Below are positions 54,789 to 62,360 of a stretch of DNA of 64,000 bases, piece by piece. Each line of letters starts with the position of its first letter. Within the stretch, counting starts at the first letter, position 1. A program made the position numbers and the translations under genes. The DNA comes from Verrucomicrobia bacterium S94 (GTDB taxonomy: Bacteria; Verrucomicrobiota; Kiritimatiellia; Kiritimatiellales; Pontiellaceae), in NCBI GenBank assembly GCA_004299845.1, contig CP036201.1:1178001-1242000 (forward strand). The letters run 5' to 3'. Under the pieces are notes generated by a model that was given only the letters and a program-made list of their open reading frames with translations, was not told the origin of the DNA and did not search any database.

Positions 54789-55296
54789 TGCCTTTAAATA
54801 ACCCGTTACGTTTTCGCTTAATTGTCAGTAGATTCCCGCTAACGACAATCGGGGCTTTGATAATCTCGCGCAGCTATGCGCTGACACCGCTTTCGTAAGC
54901 CTATTTATGACTGAATTTCTCTGCGTCCTAAGCGCCTCTGTGAGGAATCAAATTTATACCGAAGGATAATTTTAACGTTTGGAATAAGAACGCCTAAAAA
55001 ACGGGGAGGCCGGAGCATTCCGCAAGCCAGTTATCCACAGTTATGCACATTTTTATCAACAATTGCAACGTCGCATAATATATCTTATGTCTATAACGAT
55101 TGTTTAAAAACATCTATATGTAGCGCTTTAACAAGTGGTTATAAAATATAGCCACTATAATGGTTCCTTGAATTCTGCAAATTTTCAATTCGAGCTGTCT
55201 TGAGAATAGCCCGGATGGTGCCTCACTCATTTCAGCTACTGTTTGTCTGGTAATAATGCATATCTTTAGTTTATCAGTTGTACACCGAAGAGCGGA
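54789..55296. other. 508-bp gene-poor AT-rich intergenic region
   Basis: No convincing coding sequence: the longest minus-strand stretch (55114-55338) has no recognisable domain and overlaps the next gene start. ATTGTC (54831-54836) and GACAAT (54844-54849) form a small inverted repeat. The main content is the DnaA-box-like cluster at 55031-55061 and the A/T-rich tract after it. Confidence 0.5.
55031..55061 (+). promoter_or_regulatory. Cluster of three DnaA-box-like 9-mers
   Basis: TTATCCACA (55031-55039) is the consensus DnaA box; TTATGCACA (55041-55049) and TTATCAACA (55053-55061) each differ by one base. All are on the same strand at 10- and 12-bp steps. An AT-rich tract (about 55073-55165) follows. 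This could be a replication-origin part or a DnaA-titration or regulatory site. The flanking genes (argS, CorC-type) are not classical origin neighbours. Confidence 0.45.
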
Positions 55297-56586
55297 ATGA
55301 ATCAGGAAAGGCCGCTCGAATTTATGAACCAGTTGCACAGTGAATATTTTTTATACGGTCTTTTTACGCTGAGTGCGGCCTGTCTGCTGGCCTCTGTTTA
55401 CACCTCTTTGAAAGCCACGGGTGACGCCGGTCTCCCCCGTCTGATCGAGCGTGATGCCCGACACATCCAGCTGCTTAAATTCTGGCAGAATCGCTGGGAT
55501 CTTCTTTGCAAGAGTTCAAGGCTGTTATTGACACTATCAGCAATCGGAACATTCACGCTCAGCTATCTTGCACTACGGGACTGTACGGCGTGGATACAGC
55601 TTGGCGGACTGTTTGTTCTTTCGCTGGTTTATATGTTTGCTGCCCGAATCGTGCCGCATGTTCTGTCGGAAAGTTATGCCGACCGGATTTCGATTGCAGT
55701 ATTGCCGGTTGCCGGAGTGCTTACGCTGCTGCTTTATGTCTTTGTGTGGCCGCTTCAGTTTATTGAAGATCAACTGCTCAGACATGCCATGAAGACGTCG
55801 GATGAAGATGACCGCCCCTCAACGGAGGATGAAATCAAAAGTCTTATTGACGAAACCGACGAAGAGGCACTCGAAGAGGAAGAGCGCGAAATTATCCGAA
55901 GCGTGTTTGAATTCGGCGATACGGTTGCCCGCGAAATTATGACGCCGAGAATTGATATTCACGGCCTTAAAGACACGCTGAGTATTGATGAATGTATTGC
56001 CGAAGTACGGGAATCCCGTTTTTCCCGCTTTCCGGTATACCATGAAAATATTGACGATGTAGTCGGCATGGTGCACGTGAAAGATCTGCTCAAACTCATC
56101 TCCTCCGAACATTCCGATGAAAAAATATCCATCAGCCAGCTGGCGAAGAGAATTGAGTATATTCCGGAAACGATGCCGATTAATGACGTGCTGCAGCTGA
56201 TGAAAAAAAGCCGTTCCCAGATGGTGCTTGTTGTTGATGAGTACGGTGGGACCGAGGGATTGGTGACCATGGAGGATGTCATTGAAGAACTGGTTGGAGA
56301 AATCGAGGATGAATACGACCTCCGGGAAAAAATACTTCATCGCCGTCCGGATGGATCGATTATGGTCCTGGCGCGCATGCCGATTTATGAATTGAACGAA
56401 GAGCTTTCGGCCCGACTTCCGGAAAGTGATGAATACGATTCGCTCGGCGGCTATATTTTTTCAATGCTCGGCCGTATACCCCGTACAGGCGAACGGCTGA
56501 ATATTCCCGGATACGAACTCCGGATTCATTCCGCCACACAGCGGCAGATTCAGGTTGTCCATATGATCCCGGCTGAGGGCGTCTGA
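55297..56586 (+). CDS. CorC/HlyC-type membrane protein (CNNM + CBS + transporter-associated domain)
   Basis: 429 aa. Three or four hydrophobic helices in the first 170 residues (FTLSAACLLASVYTSL, GGLFVLSLVYMFAARIV, VLPVAGVLTLLLYVFVWPL) form a degenerate DUF21/CNNM domain. Then REIMTPRIDIHGL starts a CBS pair (about 210-330) with VVDEYGGTEGLVTMEDVIEE, and a CorC_HlyC domain ends the protein. Family members are linked to Mg/Co efflux; 'haemolysin' is a historical label. ATG 55297 is used; ATG 55324 is an alternative. Confidence 0.9.
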   Translation: MNQERPLEFMNQLHSEYFLYGLFTLSAACLLASVYTSLKATGDAGLPRLIERDARHIQLLKFWQNRWDLLCKSSRLLLTLSAIGTFTLSYLALRDCTAWIQLGGLFVLSLVYMFAARIVPHVLSESYADRISIAVLPVAGVLTLLLYVFVWPLQFIEDQLLRHAMKTSDEDDRPSTEDEIKSLIDETDEEALEEEEREIIRSVFEFGDTVAREIMTPRIDIHGLKDTLSIDECIAEVRESRFSRFPVYHENIDDVVGMVHVKDLLKLISSEHSDEKISISQLAKRIEYIPETMPINDVLQLMKKSRSQMVLVVDEYGGTEGLVTMEDVIEELVGEIEDEYDLREKILHRRPDGSIMVLARMPIYELNEELSARLPESDEYDSLGGYIFSMLGRIPRTGERLNIPGYELRIHSATQRQIQVVHMIPAEGV

Positions 56587-56614
56587 TACTGTATAAAGAA
56601 TGAGGAAACTTTCA

Positions 56615-57541
56615 ATGAAACAGGGATTTTTTAAATATATGCCAATATTGACACTGCTGTCCGTCAGTGTGATGGCGGCAGATGACCTGAAAACCTACTA
56701 CGAAAGACAGAAAGCCGAAATGATGACTCAATTCATTGCTCCACAACTCGGCTCTCAGGTTTCATTCCGTATTGCCAATGGCGAACCACGCAGCGGTATT
56801 CTGATGAAACTGGGTAGGGATTCAATCACTCTCATGTCGGAAACCGGGGCCACAATCAATTATAAACGAACGGCTCTGCACGAAAGTTCCCGGGCTCAGT
56901 TTTTTGCCGCCGATTACGCCCACGTGAAAGCACTTGAACAAACCCGGCTCTACAAAGATCAACTACGCAAAGACTACATGGAACAGCAGGCAGCCGGTGT
57001 GCACGACGGGCGGATTTCAGTAACCGCAGATACAGAGAAAAGCTCCCGGAAGGATGTGGAGAAAGAGGAGCGTGAGCTGAAAAACAGCGGTGAAAAACGG
57101 GTGTTCACCACAACAACCAGAACCTACACCGATGTAGTGAAGCTTGAAGTCGACGTCTACAATCTGGCGACACATCCGGATACCTTTTCGCTGAAATATT
57201 ATTTCTTCAGTCAGCGTGTAATCAAAGGCGATGCTCAACAGAATAAACAGAAGACCGATGAGGTTCCACCAGGAACGGTGACGGTGAAAAATGACGGAGT
57301 TCGCAAAGTGACGGTTGATTCACGGGAGCGAATAACCGTTGAACTGACTTCAGAACCCTTTATTATTACCAAAACCGAAATTGATAACGGCAGCAACTAT
57401 TCCTCGAACCGCGAACCGGTCGTCAAAGGCGACGAAACTGCCGGCTGGTTGGTTCTTCTGATGTACGATGGCCGTATACTTGACCGGAAAGCCAGCAGTA
57501 ATACCTACCTGAGTGACGACTGGATTCGTAAATACCTCTAA
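56615..57541 (+). CDS. Secreted protein of unknown function
   Basis: 308 aa from ATG 56615, which has AGGA 8 bp upstream; ATG 56600 is also in frame. Signal peptide MKQGFFKYMPILTLLSVSVMA. An N-terminal SH3/Sm-like beta stretch (QVSFRIANGEPRSGILMKLG) is followed by a charged coiled-coil-prone segment (EKSSRKDVEKEERELKNSGE) and a beta-rich C-terminal half. I recognise no family. Probably periplasmic. It ends before a terminator and is separate from mutY. Confidence 0.7.
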   Translation: MKQGFFKYMPILTLLSVSVMAADDLKTYYERQKAEMMTQFIAPQLGSQVSFRIANGEPRSGILMKLGRDSITLMSETGATINYKRTALHESSRAQFFAADYAHVKALEQTRLYKDQLRKDYMEQQAAGVHDGRISVTADTEKSSRKDVEKEERELKNSGEKRVFTTTTRTYTDVVKLEVDVYNLATHPDTFSLKYYFFSQRVIKGDAQQNKQKTDEVPPGTVTVKNDGVRKVTVDSRERITVELTSEPFIITKTEIDNGSNYSSNREPVVKGDETAGWLVLLMYDGRILDRKASSNTYLSDDWIRKYL

Positions 57542-57580
57542 TCCGTGCTCGACCCGGCTTTCAGTCTCTGGAAAATACGC

Positions 57581-57614
57581 CCCGGTTTCCAATGAATAGA
57601 AACCGGGTTTATTT
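57581..57614 (+). terminator. Hairpin terminator before mutY
   Basis: CCCGGTTT (57581-57588) pairs with AAACCGGG (57600-57607) over an 11-nt loop, followed by TTTATTTA. It ends the preceding gene's transcript just 1 bp before the mutY start codon, so it may also influence mutY translation. Confidence 0.65.
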
Positions 57615-58697
57615 ATGGATCAGTTTCAGAAAATAAAACGTGCCGTGCCGAACCGTCTGCTGCCCTGGTTTGCCGAAAACCGCCGCAGTATGCCGTGGCG
57701 CAGCAACCGCACGCCTTACCGCGTGTGGATTTCTGAGCTGATGCTGCAGCAGACGCGCGTCGATCAGGCCACGCCCTACTTTCATCGTTTTATGAAGCGC
57801 TTCCCCTCGCTTAAATCGCTTGCGGCCGCATCGCAGGAAGAGGTCCTGAAAATGTGGGAAGGTCTCGGCTATTATTCACGTGCACGCAATCTGCATAAAG
57901 CGGCCCGCATTATTGTTTCTGAATACGGAGGACGATTCCCGGCGACCGCTGAGGAGATAATTAAGCTTCCCGGTGTTGGAGGCTACACCGCCGCCGCCAT
58001 CGGCTCGCTGGCTTTCAATCTTGATCTGGCGGTACTCGACGGCAATGTGATTCGTGTGCTTTCACGCCTTTTCGCCTATAAGAAGGATACCCGCTCAACC
58101 ATCGCGAAAAAGGAACTGCAGGAATGGGCTGACAATCTGCTGGTACGCGGCCGCGCCGGCGATTTTAATGAAGCCATGATGGAACTCGGGGCTACGGTGT
58201 GCCAGCCGAAAAATCCGGACTGCCCTGCCTGTCCCCTCTCCCGCTGCTGTGCGGCTAAAGCAGAGGGTAATCCGCTCGATTATCCGAAAAAAGCGCCGAA
58301 AAAGAAAGTGCCGCATATTCTGGTTGGAGCTGCTGTAGTGACCAATTCGAAAGGCGAAGTTCTTATTGCCCAGCGTCGCCCAGAGGATATGCTGGGCGGT
58401 CTATGGGAATTTCCCGGCGGAAAACTTGAAGATGGCGAAACCTTTGAGGACTGCGTGGCCCGGGAGCTGAAGGAAGAACTCGGCATTGAAGTGGAAGTCG
58501 GTGATTTTCTGATTAAAGTGAAGCACGCCTACAGTCATTTTACGATGGATCTGCATGCCTATTTTGCAACCATCAAAGCGGGTCATCCTCGTGCTATCGA
58601 GTGCCAGAATTTCCAATGGCTGGATATTTCGAGTCTGCGGAATGTGCCGTATTCGAAGGCTGATCTGAAAATAATTGAAGCATTGGAAAAACAATGA
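57615..58697 (+). CDS. mutY: A/G-specific adenine DNA glycosylase
   Basis: Removes adenine mispaired with 8-oxoguanine. 360 aa. Catalytic Glu41 in WISELMLQQTRVDQA, HhH motif LPGVGGYTAAAI, catalytic Asp in VLDGNVIRVL, [4Fe-4S] cysteines C-x6-C-x2-C-x5-C in VCQPKNPDCPACPL, and a C-terminal NUDIX-like 8-oxoG recognition domain with FPGGKLEDGETF and ELKEELGIE. The next gene overlaps by 4 bp. Confidence 0.97.
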   Translation: MDQFQKIKRAVPNRLLPWFAENRRSMPWRSNRTPYRVWISELMLQQTRVDQATPYFHRFMKRFPSLKSLAAASQEEVLKMWEGLGYYSRARNLHKAARIIVSEYGGRFPATAEEIIKLPGVGGYTAAAIGSLAFNLDLAVLDGNVIRVLSRLFAYKKDTRSTIAKKELQEWADNLLVRGRAGDFNEAMMELGATVCQPKNPDCPACPLSRCCAAKAEGNPLDYPKKAPKKKVPHILVGAAVVTNSKGEVLIAQRRPEDMLGGLWEFPGGKLEDGETFEDCVARELKEELGIEVEVGDFLIKVKHAYSHFTMDLHAYFATIKAGHPRAIECQNFQWLDISSLRNVPYSKADLKIIEALEKQ

Positions 58698-59908
58698 AAC
58701 AGCTGTTGATCATTCTATGTTTGTGCGCCTCCGCTCTGGCTGAACCGTTCGGCTTTACACTGGTAGTAACGCGGCAGGATCCGTCGTTGGACTGGTGGTA
58801 TGCCGTACCGGATAATTTCGAGCCGCAGATCACAAATATTGATAGTGTTCATAAGGGTGAATATTTCAGTATTTTCCCGGTGTTCAGAAATTACGGAACA
58901 GATCCCGGCGGATCGGCCGGCATTACCTTTGATCTGAAACTCACCGGACCGGACGGTAAAACCCAACTGGATCTTGAAGCGCTGGAAGGACACGTCGGCC
59001 TGGCTTCGGCTCCCGATCCGCTGCCGGCACAGGCGGTGGTGAATCTGAATTTTGATCAGGAGGATGATTTCGGTGAATATACGATTGAAATTACGGCGGT
59101 CGATAAAGTCAGCCGCCAGACCAATGTGCAGCATCGGGTGATTACACTGAAAGAATTTGAAGTGGAAAAACTGACAAAACAGGATCGGGAAAATCTGTTT
59201 TTCTCCTATCCGACTGCTCCGGATCCCGCAAAGGCCCTGGCGTCATTTCTGCAGATTGAACGATCGTTTTTCAATGAAGAGAAGGAACCGGTCTGGTCCG
59301 CGATCTGGTTTTTTAAAACGGTGTTTGAAAGAAATGAGTTTCTGATTCCGCATCTGATGAAGGAATACGGTTTTCTGAACCCCAAACAGCAGAAGGATAT
59401 TATTTTCCTGATGACGCTGCTCGGGAAGACAGAAAAGCTGCCGCGCCTTTCCGGTGATATGAAGCGGTTCGAGCGCCTGATGGCTGCTGGCCGCATTCCG
59501 GATCCGTACGACGGGATCACCATGCCGAAACAGCTGGATATGCTCTGGGCTGAATTTTTCGCCACAGGAACGGTTCGTCCCGTCCGGGAGATTGCCGGCT
59601 CACTGGCCCTGGTTGAGCATGTGGGGACGCTGGAGCGCATTCAGTCCGGCGAGCTGGACCCGAATGAGCTTGAGGTTTACCGCGAAGGGATGCTCGAGGC
59701 GGTTTTTCAGGCGGCCCTCTGGTCGCTGAAAAGTAACTGCGCACAGGTTCCGCTGGTGAAACAGTATTGCATCGGCCTGCTGCTTTCTGACGAACTTCCG
59801 AAACCGGCAGCCACCACACTTGCCCTGTTGCTCCGGTCTTTGGAAAATCCATCCTCTGTTGAAAACGAAAAGGAAACAACCAATGAAACAGATCATAAGC
59901 ACAAATAA
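58694..59908 (+). CDS. Secreted protein of unknown function in mutY-apbE operon
   Basis: 404 aa with signal MKQLLIILCLCASALAEP. N-terminal 150 residues are an Ig-like beta domain (FPVFRNYGTDPGGSAGITFD, DFGEYTIEITAVDKVS); the C-terminal part is helical (SFLQIERSFFNEEKEPVWSA, ending in a charged tail). No family recognised. It overlaps mutY by 4 bp (ATGA) and ridA by 26 bp, so it is translationally embedded in the run to the LysM lipoprotein, suggesting a conserved but uncharacterised envelope role. Confidence 0.8.
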   Translation: MKQLLIILCLCASALAEPFGFTLVVTRQDPSLDWWYAVPDNFEPQITNIDSVHKGEYFSIFPVFRNYGTDPGGSAGITFDLKLTGPDGKTQLDLEALEGHVGLASAPDPLPAQAVVNLNFDQEDDFGEYTIEITAVDKVSRQTNVQHRVITLKEFEVEKLTKQDRENLFFSYPTAPDPAKALASFLQIERSFFNEEKEPVWSAIWFFKTVFERNEFLIPHLMKEYGFLNPKQQKDIIFLMTLLGKTEKLPRLSGDMKRFERLMAAGRIPDPYDGITMPKQLDMLWAEFFATGTVRPVREIAGSLALVEHVGTLERIQSGELDPNELEVYREGMLEAVFQAALWSLKSNCAQVPLVKQYCIGLLLSDELPKPAATTLALLLRSLENPSSVENEKETTNETDHKHK

Positions 59909-60266
59909 TGCCCCTGAACCCATCGGCCCCTATAACCAGGCTGTACAATGTGGAAACCTGCTTTACACCTCCGGGCAGATTCCGGTGAACCCTGAAACCG
60001 GCACGAAAGTTGAGGGCGGAATCAAAGAACAGACGATTCAGGTGCTGGAAAATCTCAAGGCGGTTCTGACCGAAGCGGGAACTTCGCTCGACCGCGTCAT
60101 CAAGACCACGGTTTTTCTGCAGGATATGGGTGACTTTGCTGAATTCAACAGCGTTTATGCCGCGTATTTCGATGAAGAAACTGCGCCGGCGCGTTCGACC
60201 GTACAGGTGGCTGCTCTGCCTGTCGGCGCCCGGGTTGAAATTGAACTGGTGGCTGAACTCGGATGA
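59883..60266 (+). CDS. ridA: RidA-family enamine/imine deaminase
   Basis: 127 aa from ATG 59883 (AAGGAA upstream), inside the tail of the previous gene by 26 bp. Typical NNAPEPIGPYNQAVQCGNLL and the conserved arginine in APARSTVQVAALPVGARVEI. RidA hydrolyses reactive 2-aminoacrylate produced by PLP enzymes. Overlaps apbE by 4 bp. Confidence 0.97.
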   Translation: MKQIISTNNAPEPIGPYNQAVQCGNLLYTSGQIPVNPETGTKVEGGIKEQTIQVLENLKAVLTEAGTSLDRVIKTTVFLQDMGDFAEFNSVYAAYFDEETAPARSTVQVAALPVGARVEIELVAELG

Positions 60267-61321
60267 CCCCGAAACAGGTCAGACAATCGCTGTTTGCGCT
60301 GGTCGTTATTCTGGTGCTGACGATCGGCGGCATGCTGCGTTCAGGAACCATTGAAAACCCCGCTACCGGCGGGGAGACGATGGGCACGGGATACAGCGTA
60401 AAAATTACCGGTAAGGTAAAGCAGAAAACGCTGCGGCACATCTATGAACAGATTGAGGCCCGGCTGACGGAAATCAATCGTCAGATGTCGACCTGGGACC
60501 CCGAAAGTGAAATTTCACGCTTCAATCATTACCGATCGCTGGACGCGTTTCAGTGTTCAGAAGAATTTGCGCAGGTTGTGCGTCGTGCGCTGGAGCTGAG
60601 CGAGGAATCGGGAGGAGCGTTCGACCCCACCCTGCAGCCTCTGCTGAACCTCTGGGGCTTCGGCAGTGAGGCCGACGCGCGGAATGTGCCGGACGATGAG
60701 GCCATCCGGATTGTGAAAGAGACAACAGGTGCGGACAAGCTGCGCATTGATGATTCAGCGAGACTCCGGAAAACCGAGCCGGAAATTTCGCTGGCACTCG
60801 GTGCCATTGCCAAGGGCTATGGCGTGGATGCAGTGGGCCGGATTCTCAGCGAAGCCGGACTGGAAAACTGGTTTGTTGAAATCGGCGGCGAGGTGCTGGC
60901 CCAGGGTGTAAACCCGGATGGCGTACCGTGGCGTATCGGCATTCAGTTTCCGACAACCAATCCGCTGAGCGAAAAGCTGCAGGGTATTGTCCATGTGAAC
61001 GGCGGTGCCATTGCAACGTCGGGCAATTACCGTAATTACATCAAAGAAAACGGCATGGTGTATTCGCATATTCTCGATCCGCGGACCGGGCGTGCCGTGA
61101 AATCGAATACGGCCAGTGTAACGGTCAGCGCGTCGAGCTGCATGGATGCGGACGGTCTGGCAACGGCACTTTTTGTGATGGGTCCCGATGAAGGCATCGC
61201 TTGGGTGGAGACACTGGAAAATGTGGAAACCATGTTTCTGATCCGCGATGAAAACGGAAAAATTGTCGAACGATTTAGTTCGGGTTTCAGGCAGGCCACA
61301 GGCTATAGTTCTGAACTTTAA
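60263..61321 (+). CDS. apbE: FAD:protein FMN transferase
   Basis: 352 aa, periplasmic, anchored by helix SLFALVVILVLTIGGML. ApbE motifs: MGTGYSVKITG, STWDPESEISRFN, GALAKGY-like LGAIAKGYGVDA, GGAIATSGNYRNY, HILDPRTG and MDADGLATALFVMG. Transfers FMN from FAD to threonines of Nqr/Rnf-type redox subunits, none of which is in the window. Overlaps ridA by 4 bp (ATGA). Confidence 0.97.
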   Translation: MTPKQVRQSLFALVVILVLTIGGMLRSGTIENPATGGETMGTGYSVKITGKVKQKTLRHIYEQIEARLTEINRQMSTWDPESEISRFNHYRSLDAFQCSEEFAQVVRRALELSEESGGAFDPTLQPLLNLWGFGSEADARNVPDDEAIRIVKETTGADKLRIDDSARLRKTEPEISLALGAIAKGYGVDAVGRILSEAGLENWFVEIGGEVLAQGVNPDGVPWRIGIQFPTTNPLSEKLQGIVHVNGGAIATSGNYRNYIKENGMVYSHILDPRTGRAVKSNTASVTVSASSCMDADGLATALFVMGPDEGIAWVETLENVETMFLIRDENGKIVERFSSGFRQATGYSSEL

Positions 61322-61343
61322 TTTTGAAAAGACAGGAGTACGA

Positions 61344-62144
61344 ATGAACAGGTTCATTCCGATATTATTGGTTGGTATCATGGCCCTAACGGGATGCGAA
61401 AAGGATGCGGGATCGATTGAAGAACGCGAAGAGCGTGATCCGAATGTTCTGTCGGGGCAGCAGTACATGGAACAAGGCAATTATGACGCGGCGATTCAGG
61501 AGTTTAAGACAGCGCTTGAACAGGAACCCCGAATGGCCCGGCCGCATCTGGATCTGGCAATCATTTATCAGCAACACAAAATCAATTATATCCATGCCAT
61601 CTATCATTACGACCGCTATCTGGAATTGCGGCCCAATGCGGAGAAAGCCGACTTCATTGAAGAGCAGAAAATGAAGGTGGCGCAGGCCCTTGCCAACACG
61701 CTGGTGAATAATTCGCCGGAAGTTAAAAAAGTGATTCAGCAGCGGAATACATTGATTCAGCAGAATAACGACCTGAAACGGCAGTTGGCAGATGCCCTGA
61801 AGAAAAAAGCGGAGGAACCTGTGGTTAAAACGGTATCCGCTGACAAACCGATATCCGCTGACAAACCGGAAAATACTGCTCCGGCACCGTCTCCTGAAAC
61901 GATCACAAAAACAGCCCCAAAATCAGCTTCCATTGCTCCGGCCGGAACCAGCCAGGTACCGACCAAACCGAAACATCAGATTTATCATGTGGTCGCCGGC
62001 GACACGCTCACGAAAATCGCTACAAGATATTACGGCGATTCCGGCAAGTGGGATATTATCTACGAAGCCAACAAAGGTATGATGCGCAGTCCAGGTGACC
62101 TGAGGGTGGGACAGACCTTGGTCATTCCCTCCATTCAGAACTGA
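61344..62144 (+). CDS. Lipoprotein with TPR, coiled coil and LysM domain
   Basis: 266 aa from ATG 61344 (CAGGAG upstream); an in-frame start at 61248 lies inside apbE. Lipobox LTGC places Cys17 after signal MNRFIPILLVGIMAL. A TPR pair (NYDAAIQEFKTALEQEPRMA) is followed by a coiled coil (QQRNTLIQQNNDLKRQLADA), a Pro/Ala/Lys linker with a repeated VSADKP/ISADKP, and a C-terminal LysM domain (YHVVAGDTLTKIATRYYGD). Probably tethers a membrane complex to peptidoglycan. Confidence 0.92.
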   Translation: MNRFIPILLVGIMALTGCEKDAGSIEEREERDPNVLSGQQYMEQGNYDAAIQEFKTALEQEPRMARPHLDLAIIYQQHKINYIHAIYHYDRYLELRPNAEKADFIEEQKMKVAQALANTLVNNSPEVKKVIQQRNTLIQQNNDLKRQLADALKKKAEEPVVKTVSADKPISADKPENTAPAPSPETITKTAPKSASIAPAGTSQVPTKPKHQIYHVVAGDTLTKIATRYYGDSGKWDIIYEANKGMMRSPGDLRVGQTLVIPSIQN

Positions 62145-62170
62145 TTTTACCAACTTTCGAAAATTCATAA

Positions 62171-62205
62171 ACGGAGTCCGGATGCGGACTCCGTTGTCTG
62201 TTTTC
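62171..62205 (+). terminator. Rho-independent terminator of LysM-lipoprotein operon
   Basis: ACGGAGTCCG (62171-62180) and CGGACTCCGT (62185-62194) form a perfect 10-bp stem with a GATG loop, then a T-rich tail (TGTCTGTTTT). Ends the mutY-to-LysM operon. Confidence 0.88.
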
Positions 62206-62360
62206 AGACTGCTTTTCCACGTGCCCGGACAATTCAGCATCCGGGTTCCGGTTTGCTGTGAATCACGACGGTCTTTTAGCTTCAACGGGCTTGCATCCCA
62301 TGAGGGGCTGGGCTATCAAAGGTCTCAGTTGCAAACAAAACATGAAGGGTTAAAAATAAA

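Noticed and set aside
55114-55338. 74-codon minus-strand protein
   Set aside because: No domain, overlaps the start of the CBS protein, and lies in AT-rich probable regulatory DNA.
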